64,000 nt of DNA from an uncultured Clostridia bacterium (GCA_934438075.1 CAKSBF010000001.1:496001-560000), one strand, 5' to 3'. Shown: positions 26,026 through 34,742, numbered from the stretch's first letter. Numbers and translations: made by a program. The notes: generated by a model not told the origin, from the letters alone.

Positions 26026-26082
26026 AACAAAAAAGCGCGGAATCGCAAGCTAAACCAATGTTTGCTGATTTCGCGCTTTTAC
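26026..26082. terminator. Bidirectional terminator between the anti-sigma and HIT genes
   Basis: AAAAGCGCGGAATC and GATTTCGCGCTTTT pair around a loop of about 22 bases. On the minus strand this is followed by a long T-run. It lies between convergent genes. Confidence 0.85.
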
Positions 26083-26096
26083 TTGATGGTTTTTCA

Positions 26097-26438
26097 TCAC
26101 ACCATTTTATCAAACTTTCCGCCTGAAAGCACGTGAAAATGCAGATGGAACACTGTCTGACCGGCATTTTCGCCGCAGTTATTTACAATACGATATCCTT
26201 CTTCCGCAAAACCTTCCTGCTTTGCAATTTTTGCCGCAGTAGCAAGGATATGACCCACTAAAGCTTCATGTTTTTCTTCCAAAGCATTTGCCGAAGCAAT
26301 GTGTTCCTTCGGAATAATTAAAATATGCACGGGAGCCGCCGGGTTAATATCGCGGAAGGCATATACCTTATCATCCTCATAAACCTTTTGAGAAGGAATC
26401 TCCCCTTTTAAAATTTTACAAAAAATACAGTTCTCCAT
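26097..26438 (-). CDS. hinT: HIT-family nucleotide phosphoramidase/hydrolase
   Basis: A 113-residue cytosolic protein starting with NCIFCKILKGEIPS and ending with the histidine triad HLHFHVLSGG (His-x-His-x-His), both diagnostic of HinT-type HIT proteins. These hydrolyse AMP-lysine or aminoacyl-AMP-type phosphoramidates. Full length. A separate SD (GGAGAG) precedes the ATG; the shikimate-kinase-like gene ends 47 bases upstream. Confidence 0.93.
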   Translation of the reverse strand: MENCIFCKILKGEIPSQKVYEDDKVYAFRDINPAAPVHILIIPKEHIASANALEEKHEALVGHILATAAKIAKQEGFAEEGYRIVNNCGENAGQTVFHLHFHVLSGGKFDKMV

Positions 26439-26485
26439 GTTGCTTACTCTCCTTTGTACATTTTGTTTTCTTATGTATTAAAAAA

Positions 26486-27001
26486 TTACTCCATTTTCAG
26501 CTTTTCCAAAATCGTTACAACGACCTCTTCCATGTCACGCCCGTCCACATCCACCACAAAATCGCACTGGCTGTAATACGGTTCCCGTTCCGCAAGCATT
26601 GCCGCAATTTCCTCAACCCCCGCACCGGAAAGCTCCGGTCTTTTGTTATGCGAGGAGATTGTATTCTGATAAACTGTCTGCGCCTCTGCCCGCAGCCAGA
26701 TGACAACTCCGTTTTGACTCAGCAGCTTTCGGTTCTGTTCATCCACCATTGTACTGCCGCCGGTAGAAATTACACAATCCGTATTTTCACAAAGATTCAT
26801 CACTGCAAAACGCTGCGCACCCTCAAAATATTTTGCACCCTTTTTGGCAGCAATTTGTGCGACAGGCATCTTTTCACTTTTCTTCAAATATTCATCCGTA
26901 TCGTAAAAATCAAATCCCAGCCGAGCCGCCAGGCGCCTGCCGACGGTTGTTTTGCCGGAGCCCATAAAACCAATTAAAACAATGTTTTTCTTTAACTTCA
27001 T
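26486..27001 (-). CDS. Shikimate-kinase-like P-loop kinase with altered substrate-binding residues
   Basis: A 171-residue protein with the AroK fold signals: P-loop GFMGSGKTTVG (11-21), DTDEYL (34-39), lid KRPEL (Arg121) and AEREPYY (Arg139). In normal shikimate kinases the segment after the Asp motif reads G-E-x-x-F-R-x-x-E, where Arg binds shikimate. Here it reads GAKYFEGAQ, so Glu60 replaces that Arg and both acidic partners are lost. The GGG loop is GGS (81-83). ATP binding looks intact, but shikimate may not be the substrate. No other aromatic-pathway gene is in the window. Confidence 0.75.
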   Translation of the reverse strand: MKLKKNIVLIGFMGSGKTTVGRRLAARLGFDFYDTDEYLKKSEKMPVAQIAAKKGAKYFEGAQRFAVMNLCENTDCVISTGGSTMVDEQNRKLLSQNGVVIWLRAEAQTVYQNTISSHNKRPELSGAGVEEIAAMLAEREPYYSQCDFVVDVDGRDMEEVVVTILEKLKME

Positions 27002-27025
27002 AGTTTCATCGCGCCACCCTTCCTC

Positions 27026-28063
27026 TCATCGTACCACTACAATCCGGGGATTGTAATAATTTTGTGTCAGATACGGGCGATTTCCTTCGCCAAAAGCAAC
27101 ACCGACGCCGAGATATTGATAATGTCCCAAAATATTTCTGCGATGCCCCTCCGAATTCATCAAAAGCTCATGCATAATCGTTCCGTTTTGGCCACCCGCC
27201 GCCAGGTTTTCCGCCACATAGGACACCATCAGCCCCGTTGCACGAATCCTCTCCGCAACGCTTCCGCCGTTTCGGTCCGTATGGCTGAAATAGTTGTTTT
27301 GCGCCATATCCTGCGAATGTGCCAGCGCTGACTCATGCGCTTTTTCGCTCCACTGCACGGGGTCTGCCCCTTCGCGTACACGCAGCGCATTTGTCACATA
27401 AAAGTTTTCTTTTTCCATGGAACGCGCCAGCTCCTCCGTTCCCAAAGCATACTGACGGTTAAACGCAAGCTCCGTACCCTCTTCTATTATATGGATGGCA
27501 GTAACCGTATTATTCTTAAAACAATCATAAAAAAAACGAACATACATATGATGAAACAAAAAAACATCGGTTTCGCGCTTTTCCGCCGTCCCGCAATTCA
27601 GCTGATAGACAACGTCACCCTTTTGAATACTCTCCAGCGGATCTCCCAGCGTCATGCGCACCTCATCCATCGTGCTGCCCGCATGCAGACCGCAAAACTC
27701 AAAGGACGGCGAATTGGTATACGCCGCGCAGACCTTATCCTCCTTGTCAACGCCGATTTGAATATAGTGTCTCCAGTCCTGATGAAAGGCGTACCACAAA
27801 AAACCGTACTCGCTCGGAAAAGAATCTGCTGCCTCACCAAAATTCTGTGATACCGTTTCCGCACGGTCGTAGATGTTTAATGTTCTTCCCGATTCGGCAA
27901 GCGTGGTCGGTGTAATCGTACCCGATGGCGGCGGCGCTTGTTCCTGCTGTTCCTCCTGCCGGACAAATGCAATCGCCTGATCCGTCAGAGTAGATATATC
28001 CACGTTAAAATACAATACCGCGGCAATAATAAGGATATAGACTGCTAATGTCTTTTTCAGCAT
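27026..28063 (-). CDS. CAP/SCP-domain protein with CAP-associated N-terminal domain (YlbC-like)
   Basis: A 345-residue protein with one N-terminal membrane helix (about 5-22) and a Pro/Thr linker. A CAP-associated domain follows (about 75-210; LHAGSTMDEVRMTLGDP), then a CAP/SCP domain to the end (HSQDMAQNNYFSHTDRNG, YVAENLAAG, NSEGHRRNILG). Such proteins in Bacilli and Clostridia are membrane-bound or secreted, and some occur in spore coats; activity is uncertain. The start codon overlaps the end of the MATE gene by seven bases, so the two are likely translated together. Confidence 0.88.
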   Translation of the reverse strand: MLKKTLAVYILIIAAVLYFNVDISTLTDQAIAFVRQEEQQEQAPPPSGTITPTTLAESGRTLNIYDRAETVSQNFGEAADSFPSEYGFLWYAFHQDWRHYIQIGVDKEDKVCAAYTNSPSFEFCGLHAGSTMDEVRMTLGDPLESIQKGDVVYQLNCGTAEKRETDVFLFHHMYVRFFYDCFKNNTVTAIHIIEEGTELAFNRQYALGTEELARSMEKENFYVTNALRVREGADPVQWSEKAHESALAHSQDMAQNNYFSHTDRNGGSVAERIRATGLMVSYVAENLAAGGQNGTIMHELLMNSEGHRRNILGHYQYLGVGVAFGEGNRPYLTQNYYNPRIVVVR

Positions 28064-29481
28064 CTTGCCGCCTCCGCCTTCTTTTCCTTTTGCAGTTTTG
28101 CTGTCTCCAACCGTGTAAGCCGTTTCATCTCAAAGAAAATATAAACGCCCGCAATCATGGCAGACAAAACATCCGCAACCGGCGAAGCCCAGATAACGCC
28201 GTATATTTTTAGCTGCTCCGGCAAAAATACCGGCAAAAGCAGCAGCAGAGGAATAAATAACACCACCTGCCGCGATACGCTTAAAAAGATAGACGCGCCC
28301 GGCTTTCCAACAGCAAGGAAATAGTTGGAACTGAGCGTCTGGAAACCGACCAGAGGCAAAAAGAGCGCAATAATACGCAGCGTTTGAGAGCCAAATGAAA
28401 TTAAGTCTGCGTCCCTGCGGTTAAACACCATCATAATATACTTTGGCACCAGTTCTGCCACTAAAAAGCCCGCTGTCATCCATATGGTAGCATATAAAAT
28501 CGCAGTTAAAAATGTTTTCTTTACACGCAGATATGATTTCGCACCATAGTTATAGCCGACAATCGGCTGCACTCCCTGACTTAAGCCGTTGAGCGGCATA
28601 ATAAGCACCATGGACACGCTCGTAATAATGCCAAACGCCGCCAGCGCAACGTCTGCACCGCGCTCGGGATCCAAAATCTTTCCATAGCGCACCAGGCTGT
28701 TGTTATAGATAAGCATAATGGCACCGCTTGCCAGCTGGATTAAGAACTGAGGCATACCCAACGTTATAATTTTCATACTGTAGCGCAGACGGCACAGCTG
28801 CGGTTTTAATATCAAATGGCTGCGCTTTCCGAAATAGTAGATTAAAATAAAAGCGGAAGCCGCCGCCTGCCCAATTACGGTAGCAATCGCCGCACCGCGC
28901 GTGCCGAGCGAGAGTGCAAATATAAAAATCGGATCCAAAACAATGTTTGTTACCGCACCCAAAATCATGGCATACATCGCTGCTTTTGCGTTTCCTTCCG
29001 CACGCAGCGTTTGATCCATACCTAAACTGATTAACTGAAAAGGGACTCCCAAAATAATTACAAAAAGATAATCAATCGCATAGCGAAGTGTAATTTCCGA
29101 AGTTTCTCCCGAGCCGGAAAGCAGCAAAATCTGCTTTTGCAGAAAAAAGGACGGCAGCATGATGAGCGCCGATAACAGCAAAAGCAGCACAAACGCTGTT
29201 GACAAAATACGGTTTGCCATATGCGGTTTCTTTTCTCCGAGCTTAATGGAAATCAGCGCGGCCGCACCCGCTCCGACCAAAACCGAAAAACCGCTTAATA
29301 TTGTCATGTACGGCGAAACCATGGTAATAGCGCTGAGCGCCTCACTGGCAAGCTCGCCTACAAAAATACGGTCTACAATGTTATACAAAAGATTAACAGT
29401 CATGCCCAAAATGGCAGGAACCGACAGGCGAAATATTAAACGGGAAAGCTTTTCACTGCCCAGATTATTAATGTCCTTCAC
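28057..29481 (-). CDS. MATE-family multidrug/metabolite efflux transporter
   Basis: A 474-residue membrane protein with twelve predicted helices in two similar halves. It has the MATE signatures SVPAILGMTVNLLYNIVDRIFVG and, in the second half, GLSQGVQPIVGYNYGA. It exports cations or drugs in exchange for Na+ or H+. The GTG at 29481 is chosen because AAGGAGG lies eleven bases upstream; the TTG at 29502 overlaps that ribosome site. The CAP gene overlaps its 3' end. Confidence 0.92.
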   Translation of the reverse strand: MKDINNLGSEKLSRLIFRLSVPAILGMTVNLLYNIVDRIFVGELASEALSAITMVSPYMTILSGFSVLVGAGAAALISIKLGEKKPHMANRILSTAFVLLLLLSALIMLPSFFLQKQILLLSGSGETSEITLRYAIDYLFVIILGVPFQLISLGMDQTLRAEGNAKAAMYAMILGAVTNIVLDPIFIFALSLGTRGAAIATVIGQAAASAFILIYYFGKRSHLILKPQLCRLRYSMKIITLGMPQFLIQLASGAIMLIYNNSLVRYGKILDPERGADVALAAFGIITSVSMVLIMPLNGLSQGVQPIVGYNYGAKSYLRVKKTFLTAILYATIWMTAGFLVAELVPKYIMMVFNRRDADLISFGSQTLRIIALFLPLVGFQTLSSNYFLAVGKPGASIFLSVSRQVVLFIPLLLLLPVFLPEQLKIYGVIWASPVADVLSAMIAGVYIFFEMKRLTRLETAKLQKEKKAEAARC

Positions 29482-29542
29482 GTTTGCGAAGACCTCCTTC
29501 AATTGTGCGGTTATCTTGTAAAATTAAAAAAATGACCTGTTG

Positions 29543-29572
29543 CATATAAAAATTTGCTCAAATTTTTTATAT
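29543..29572 (-). terminator. AT-rich hairpin after the GGDEF gene
   Basis: ATAAAAAATTT and AAATTTTTAT pair around GAGC on the minus strand. A T-run follows about 13 bases later. This is a weak terminator or processing hairpin between the GGDEF and MATE genes. Confidence 0.4.
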
Positions 29573-29574
29573 TC

Positions 29575-30960
29575 TTAACTGATGTTGTTATAATCACCCA
29601 AAGCATAGCAGGCACGCCCGTTTTGCTTTGCCTTATACAAAAAAGCATCTGTTTTGTTCATTAGCGATGATATGTCCGCCGGAAAAGAAAAGCAACAGAC
29701 GCCGATGCTGCAGCTTACCTTATGAGGAGCCGGCAGCACCTCGGCTATTTCGCTTAAAAATCGGTTAAGCAGCTTTGTAAGCTCATCTTCGGATAAGGCT
29801 TTTTTGTCAAGCATAACCGCAAACTCATCGCCGCCCATTCTGCCGACTATTCCATAGTCATAGAACATACTTTTCAAGCATAGAGCAATCTCTCTGAGTA
29901 CATTATCGCCAGCCGTATGCCCCAGCGTATCATTTATCGTTTTAAAATTGTCTACGTCCAGAAACAAAAACCAGCCTCGCGTACACGTCTGCGAATCATA
30001 TCTTTTCATTGTTCTTTCGCAGCAGTTTAAAAATATTCTTCGTCCCATCACGCCCGTAACCACATCAAGTTCGCCCAAAAATTTTTTATAAGACGCATAT
30101 TGGTATCCCATAACTAAAACCACAATGCTGATAACGTTTAAAGAAAACATTGCCGCCATAAACTGCACCTGCAGGTGAATCAAGTCGCTGTTGATAGCAG
30201 AAGAAACTGCCACGTCATGCATTTTCAGCATATAAGACATCCGTTCGGAAAAATATAGCGCCGCAGCAAATGTCATGCCAAAAACAAAGACCGTAAACAT
30301 CGAAACAAGAATGCGCTTTTTTCCGGAATCAATATAAGGAATATGCTTCGAGCGGTCAACCGCGGATTTTACGGTTTGTAAAGCTTTTTTGTTATACTGT
30401 CTCCATACAAACTCCATAACCGCAACGCAAACCACAGCCGAGAGAATGTTGCTGACCATGAGGTAAGGAGAATAGAAATAGCGGTGCACAGCATCCGGGA
30501 AAAACATTTTTACCGCAAAAAGGACAAGAAGTGCATGCACAGCAGGAGAAAGCAGCGAAACAACACCTATCCAAACCCTGTCATGCTTCTTCCCTTTCGC
30601 CGCTTTAAAAGCAAAACCCGCCAACAAACCAAACAGCGTTCTGCTCCCTACGGAAAGAACGAGGCTGCCGACAGCGTTACCGCTCAAAAATGGAGAAAAC
30701 AGCATATCTGCCGGAAGAGCATAGTGCGCTGTAGATTTACATAAGCTTGCCAGTCCGAAAATCGTCCCCATCACCGTTGACTGCACAGGTCCAAGAATAC
30801 AAGCCGCAATTAAAATCGGAATGTACGCGAAGGTAACCGATATCGGCGCTATATGTATATAGCCCAGAAATGTAAACGACATTATAATCTCAAAAGCAAT
30901 TAAAATCAAAAAAACATATTGATCAAATAATGATATTTTATGTTTCTGCAATATATTCAC
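29575..30960 (-). CDS. Membrane diguanylate cyclase with ECF-transporter S-component-like N-terminus
   Basis: A 461-residue protein. Residues about 12-190 are hydrophobic and read like an ECF transporter S-component (GYIHIAPISVTFAYIPIL, then ILGPVQSTVMGTIFGLAS). Two further membrane helices follow (about 217-237 and 266-286), then a GGDEF domain (about 296-455) with DVDNFKTINDTLGHTAGD and an intact GGDEF at 376-380. No RxxD inhibitory site is seen. The enzyme should make c-di-GMP from GTP, perhaps in response to a small molecule bound by the membrane part (inference). The start is GTG with GGAGG eleven bases upstream. A structured leader element lies at 31101-31203. Confidence 0.85.
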   Translation of the reverse strand: MNILQKHKISLFDQYVFLILIAFEIIMSFTFLGYIHIAPISVTFAYIPILIAACILGPVQSTVMGTIFGLASLCKSTAHYALPADMLFSPFLSGNAVGSLVLSVGSRTLFGLLAGFAFKAAKGKKHDRVWIGVVSLLSPAVHALLVLFAVKMFFPDAVHRYFYSPYLMVSNILSAVVCVAVMEFVWRQYNKKALQTVKSAVDRSKHIPYIDSGKKRILVSMFTVFVFGMTFAAALYFSERMSYMLKMHDVAVSSAINSDLIHLQVQFMAAMFSLNVISIVVLVMGYQYASYKKFLGELDVVTGVMGRRIFLNCCERTMKRYDSQTCTRGWFLFLDVDNFKTINDTLGHTAGDNVLREIALCLKSMFYDYGIVGRMGGDEFAVMLDKKALSEDELTKLLNRFLSEIAEVLPAPHKVSCSIGVCCFSFPADISSLMNKTDAFLYKAKQNGRACYALGDYNNIS

Positions 30961-31100
30961 CGCTTTTAAAACCTCCGCTTTTATGATGATACATACGCTC
31001 TATTTTTTTCCATCACAGCATAACTGCATGTGAAACAGACGAGTATTAATTGCCTCCCGGTTAACCGCAGATTTATTTAGTCATGGAAATATAATACCTC

Positions 31101-31203
31101 AAGTGCAAGCCGCAGTCGGCTTGCTTCACACCGGTTCAATAAACACATAATCGGAAAAGCGATTACGCTTTTCTTCTTTGATGTTGTGTTTATTATACCA
31201 TAT
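31101..31203 (-). repeat. 103-bp structured leader-like repeat, copy 2
   Basis: About 95% identical to 650-752 over the whole length, including loops. On the minus strand it starts in an extended -10 (TGGTATAAT) with TTGTAT 17 bases upstream, and ends about 140 bases before the GTG of the GGDEF gene. Stems are GCAAGCCG/CGGCTTGC and AATAAACACA/TGTGTTTATT enclosing GAAAAGCG/CGCTTTTC. The rest of the gene-free stretch 30961-31401 holds the terminators at 31258-31350 and a leader with no further clear feature. Confidence 0.7.
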
Positions 31204-31220
31204 CTTCCTCTTAAATACAA
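31192..31220 (-). promoter_or_regulatory. Sigma-A-type promoter for the GGDEF gene
   Basis: On the minus strand, TTGTAT and TATAAT (about 31192-31197) are separated by 17 bases with an upstream TG. The geometry is the same as for copy 1, although the -35 sequences differ outside the repeat. Confidence 0.6.
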
Positions 31221-31257
31221 TTCATTTTGCCGATTTAAGAAATTGTTTATAAATAGA

Positions 31258-31350
31258 CAAAAAAGAGCTGTAGTAAAATGATTTCATTTCGCTACAGCTC
31301 CGACAGCCAAAAAAAGTCAACGAAAGGGGCTGTCAAAAGCAACCCCTTTC
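31258..31350 (-). terminator. Terminator region after the CuAO-N gene
   Basis: The stem GAGCTGTAG/CTACAGCTC (31265-31300) is followed on the minus strand by TTTTTTGT. A second dyad (GAAAGGGG/CCCCTTTC, 31322-31350) and a GACAGCC/GGCTGTC pair between them allow alternative folds. They lie 52-140 bases past the stop of the gene ending at 31402. Confidence 0.75.
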
Positions 31351-31401
31351 CGACACATCCGGCCGATAAAAATTTATTAATATTTTAATCGTTTTACGAT
31401 C

Positions 31402-32343
31402 CTACTCTTTCAGGCTTTTTATCACTTCGTTATAGCCATGGATTAAAGCAACTGCTTTCTCGGTATTGGTTCCGGAAGCAACCATAACTCTCTCTGTTTT
31501 ACCGTTGCGCTCTACCGGAAATGCCACAATGCTGCCATCCTCGGCGCATACCAGTTTTTTCAACTCGTCACTTTCCTGTATCTTTTGATAGGTTTCCGGC
31601 GCATATTTTTCTATCAGCTGGTCCAGTTTGGCAAGCAATCCTTCGCTAGCCAGGCTCTGCATTTTTTCATCCGTAATATAACCGTTATCCACAATCAACT
31701 CCCAGTTTCCGGAAGCAACCGCAAAATCTATCTCCTCCACAGCCGTATCGTTCTCGCCGACTATCGGAAGTACTTCATTCACTCCGGTGATTGCCGCTGC
31801 AACATCAAACAGCTTGCCAACGTTATCATCCACAAGCGCCTGCGGCATATATACTCTAAATCTGGTAAAAGACGGCGTTTCAATGGAAATTAAAGAACGG
31901 TTGCCATATAGCGGCGTTGCCTGATAAAACAGCACGCTGCAGCGAAAGGTCTCGCTGACAAAGCGCAGCGGAACAAAGGTGCGGTCATCCACAATTTTCG
32001 CCGCAACATCCAGCTCCTTTTTCTCACCATTGACCTCCGCAACCGGTGAACCAATTGTGAGGCTGATTGTGCAATCCTTCCCGTCTGCCATTCCCCGAAT
32101 GGAAACCACGCCGTCCGCAAAGGTAATGTTCTCATCTGCGATTCCCAGTGCAACACAAAGCGCACGAATCGGCACCAAAGTGCGGTCATTTTCAATAAAC
32201 GGTCTTGCATCCGCAAACGTGATCAGCTGCTTGTCCACTTCAACCTCTAAAATCCCCTGCGAACCTTCCTCCGCAAACACTGCTGCGCCAAAGCATGGCA
32301 GCAAAAGCGCGCACGACAGAAGCAATGCAATTACTTTTTTCAT
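31402..32343 (-). CDS. Secreted protein with copper-amine-oxidase-N-like (stalk) domain
   Basis: A 313-residue protein with a signal peptide (first about 24 residues, cleaved near VFA-EEG). Residues about 30-150 form the CuAO-N-like domain with its two marker strings, NDRTLVPIRALCVALG and DDRTFVPLRFVSETF. This domain is a wall- or membrane-associated module in many Clostridia and is unrelated to amine oxidation here. The C-terminal half is unrecognised. A GGAG precedes the ATG; the GerMN lipoprotein gene ends 32 bases upstream, suggesting co-transcription. Confidence 0.85.
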   Translation of the reverse strand: MKKVIALLLSCALLLPCFGAAVFAEEGSQGILEVEVDKQLITFADARPFIENDRTLVPIRALCVALGIADENITFADGVVSIRGMADGKDCTISLTIGSPVAEVNGEKKELDVAAKIVDDRTFVPLRFVSETFRCSVLFYQATPLYGNRSLISIETPSFTRFRVYMPQALVDDNVGKLFDVAAAITGVNEVLPIVGENDTAVEEIDFAVASGNWELIVDNGYITDEKMQSLASEGLLAKLDQLIEKYAPETYQKIQESDELKKLVCAEDGSIVAFPVERNGKTERVMVASGTNTEKAVALIHGYNEVIKSLKE

Positions 32344-32375
32344 CTCCTACACCCTTTCCTCTTTTGTCATAATAA

Positions 32376-33320
32376 TTATGATTTCAGAACCAGACTGACA
32401 TCGCGTGCAATCGGTTCATTAAAAACCATATGAATAAACACATCCTTTTTTTCGCCCTCTATCAAAAACTGAACCCTTTCCACGTTGGAAAGCTCTGTCA
32501 GCGAGTTTACAATAGAATATACGGTAAGCTCCTCCGCCGCCGTTCCTCCGCTGTGCTTGCTGATAAACTCTGACGACAGATTTACAAAACATACCCCATC
32601 CTTTGTTTCCACGGAACGGATTTTTGTATCCTGCGGTATCGTTCTGTACATCTTTTCCTTCTGCGGTCCGCGAATCAGCTCCGAAACAATTATTTTTTCC
32701 ATAGATTCGCCTTTCGGCACTTTCACACGGCGGATTTCACGCATAAGACCGCTCGCCTCAGCATCGCTGAAATAAAGAGTAATATTTGATTCATCCTGCA
32801 TCAGTGCGTCCGCATCAAACACAAGATCATTGTCTTTCATCTCGCTTATGGTGCGCCCATCGTCCAGCGAAAGTTCCGCACCTTCAATTAAAATCTTTAC
32901 CATTCCGATTCCGCGTACGGAGCAAAGCGATTTCACAATCGAAGCAGAGGCAAGCACATCCATAATGCCTTCTTCGTTATAAAATTCTCTGGAAAGATTT
33001 ACCGTGGCGCTTCCTTTGTCAACATCCAAGCCCAAAAGACTGGTTCCGGCACGAATAACACGGCTGTTTTCCTGCTTTTTCGGTCCCGCAAGCAGCTGTT
33101 CCATGACATATCCCGGCACTTTGTCCGGCGCAATATCCTTTACGGAAAGCTGTTCCTCAGCAAGGTCGGTTCCGTCAGCGTTGCCAAAGTAAAGACTAAC
33201 GGTTTTTTGCGTCTCCTTCGCATCTTTATCATTATTCCCCCGAACACAGCCGGCGCTCAGCAACATAACGATAAGCAAAAAGAGTGCCGCCATGGAATAA
33301 GAACATTTTCTGTTTCTCAT
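32376..33320 (-). CDS. GerMN-domain lipoprotein (spore germination/sporulation type)
   Basis: A 314-residue lipoprotein (lipobox LSAGC, Cys25) with two tandem GerMN domains, about 42-165 and 178-300. Both carry the repeated pattern VTLYF...E...LLAGP...P-x-G-T...VNLS-EF. B. subtilis GerM has the same two-domain build and is needed for sporulation and germination; it interacts with the SpoIIIA-SpoIIQ complex. An SD (AGGAGG) precedes the ATG. This supports spore formation together with spoIIP. Confidence 0.88.
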   Translation of the reverse strand: MRNRKCSYSMAALFLLIVMLLSAGCVRGNNDKDAKETQKTVSLYFGNADGTDLAEEQLSVKDIAPDKVPGYVMEQLLAGPKKQENSRVIRAGTSLLGLDVDKGSATVNLSREFYNEEGIMDVLASASIVKSLCSVRGIGMVKILIEGAELSLDDGRTISEMKDNDLVFDADALMQDESNITLYFSDAEASGLMREIRRVKVPKGESMEKIIVSELIRGPQKEKMYRTIPQDTKIRSVETKDGVCFVNLSSEFISKHSGGTAAEELTVYSIVNSLTELSNVERVQFLIEGEKKDVFIHMVFNEPIARDVSLVLKS

Positions 33321-33447
33321 ATAAGATACCTCCTTTTTCGCCCCTCAGAATTCTTTTGAAAGAAAGGACGAACAGAAAAGCGTCAAGACAAGTTATAAAG
33401 GGAGGTTTCCATGGTCTTGAACGCTTTTCAAATTCATAATATGTCTA

Positions 33448-33774
33448 TTAATTTTTTCCGTGTTTCGATGCAGAGTGATTGTGCTGCCGATTATCGGCTG
33501 CAGCAGAAGGGTTATCCGCCCTTTTTTGCTCTTCCGATACCTTCGCTTCTGCCTCCGCAAGCTTTTTCTTCGTTTTGAAAAGCTCGTCCGCAAGATTAAC
33601 AGCAGTTAAAACCGCAACCATATTTGCGCTCATACAAGCGTTTAACTCCTTAATCTTTTTCATTTGCCGATCTACGTAATCGGACACCTCAAGCATATAT
33701 TCCCTGGTTTCCTCCGAGATCAGCGTATAGTCTTTGTTTGCAATCTGAACCGTAAGCTTATTACGTTCCGCCAT
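33448..33774 (-). CDS. zapA: Cell division protein ZapA
   Basis: A 108-residue protein beginning MAERNKLTVQIANKDYTLIS, with the ZapA N-terminal fold followed by a long coiled coil (about 45-90; KTKKKLAEAEAKVSEEQKR). ZapA bundles FtsZ filaments at the division site. The ATG at 33774 lies after GGAGG with a six-base spacer; an upstream extension to 33804 is not supported. The C-terminal tail is short, His/Asn-rich and disordered. Confidence 0.9.
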   Translation of the reverse strand: MAERNKLTVQIANKDYTLISEETREYMLEVSDYVDRQMKKIKELNACMSANMVAVLTAVNLADELFKTKKKLAEAEAKVSEEQKRADNPSAAADNRQHNHSASKHGKN

Positions 33775-33882
33775 GGTGCGCCTCCCTGCTTTTTCCCGCA
33801 ACAAAACACTTTGTTGCGAAATATTTTTTATTCTGCCCGGTTTTTATCTGTTCTAACCAGCCTGCGCAATTACATTTTGTGT

Positions 33883-34374
33883 CTATGCAAGCTCTGCGTC
33901 CACTATTTCATCCATAATATTTTCCACATCGCCCTGGCTGAGCGACTTTGCAACCACAAGCTCACTGACAAGAATCTGCTTTGCACTGTTTAACATTTTG
34001 CGTTCACCTGTAGAGAGTCCGCGGCTTTTATCCCGATACATCAGGTTTTTCACTACATGTACCACCTCATAAATATTGCCACTTTTTATTTTCAGCATAT
34101 TTTCACGGCAGCGCTTGTTCCAGTTTGGATTCATCTCCGTCCGGCAATCACGAAATTCCTGTAAAACCCGATCCGCCTCGCTTTCATCAATGACATCACG
34201 CAGCCCAATGTCGTCTGCATGCTCCATCGGTATCATTACCTTCATGTCGCCGATCGGAATTCTTAAAATGTAATACAACTGTATAACGCCCATTATTTCC
34301 CGTTCTTCAATTGCCTCAATGACGCCGGCGCCGTGCATCGGATATACAATTTTATCCCCTATGCCGTACTTCAT
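33883..34374 (-). CDS. CarD-family transcriptional regulator
   Basis: A 163-residue protein beginning MKYGIGDKIVYPMHGAGVIEAIE, the RNA-polymerase-interacting (CarD/TRCF RID) domain. A helical C-terminal domain with NWNKRCRENMLKIKSG and KNLMYRDKSRGLSTGERKML follows. CarD proteins bind RNA polymerase beta and stabilise open promoter complexes, often at rRNA promoters. The ATG at 34374 follows AGGAGG at eleven bases. Its own promoter lies 270 bases upstream. Confidence 0.93.
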   Translation of the reverse strand: MKYGIGDKIVYPMHGAGVIEAIEEREIMGVIQLYYILRIPIGDMKVMIPMEHADDIGLRDVIDESEADRVLQEFRDCRTEMNPNWNKRCRENMLKIKSGNIYEVVHVVKNLMYRDKSRGLSTGERKMLNSAKQILVSELVVAKSLSQGDVENIMDEIVDAELA

Positions 34375-34640
34375 GTTCTGTAAAACCTCCTGTAAATCTA
34401 CCCATGAGACCGCTGTGTCGTGCTGCGGCAAAAGCGAGCAAAAAGCCCAAAGCCTTCGTCAGAGTCAACAAGCAGATTTCCGCTGGTGGGACTGTAAAAA
34501 CGGTGTAAAGCGTATAGTTGATTCACTAAAATCTATACCCTCTCCGACCGCTCAAGCAAGACAGTATATGAAAAAATATTTTAACCCCATTTTCTCAAGC
34601 CTTATATTTTTACATCCCTTTGATAAATATTTCCACTATT

Positions 34641-34669
34641 ATTTTATTATAAATTTTCTTTTCTGTCAA
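34641..34669 (-). promoter_or_regulatory. Promoter for carD
   Basis: On the minus strand, consensus TTGACA (34664-34669) and TAAAAT (34641-34646) are separated by 17 bases. Confidence 0.7.
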
Positions 34670-34706
34670 GTCCCTGTTCCCGATTCTCCGACCGCTCAAT
34701 GCTTGC

Positions 34707-34742
34707 AAAAAAAGGAACAGCCCGGAAAATCCATGCTGTTCC
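34707..34742 (-). terminator. Terminator after the P-loop ATPase gene
   Basis: The stem GGAACAGC/GCTGTTCC (34714-34742) is followed on the minus strand by TTTTTTT, 69 bases past the gene's stop. Confidence 0.85.

Noticed and set aside
34541..34699. 15-base direct repeat TCTCCGACCGCTCAA upstream of carD
   Set aside because: Only two copies 144 bases apart, with no dyad and no relation to the promoter spacing; noted but not interpreted.
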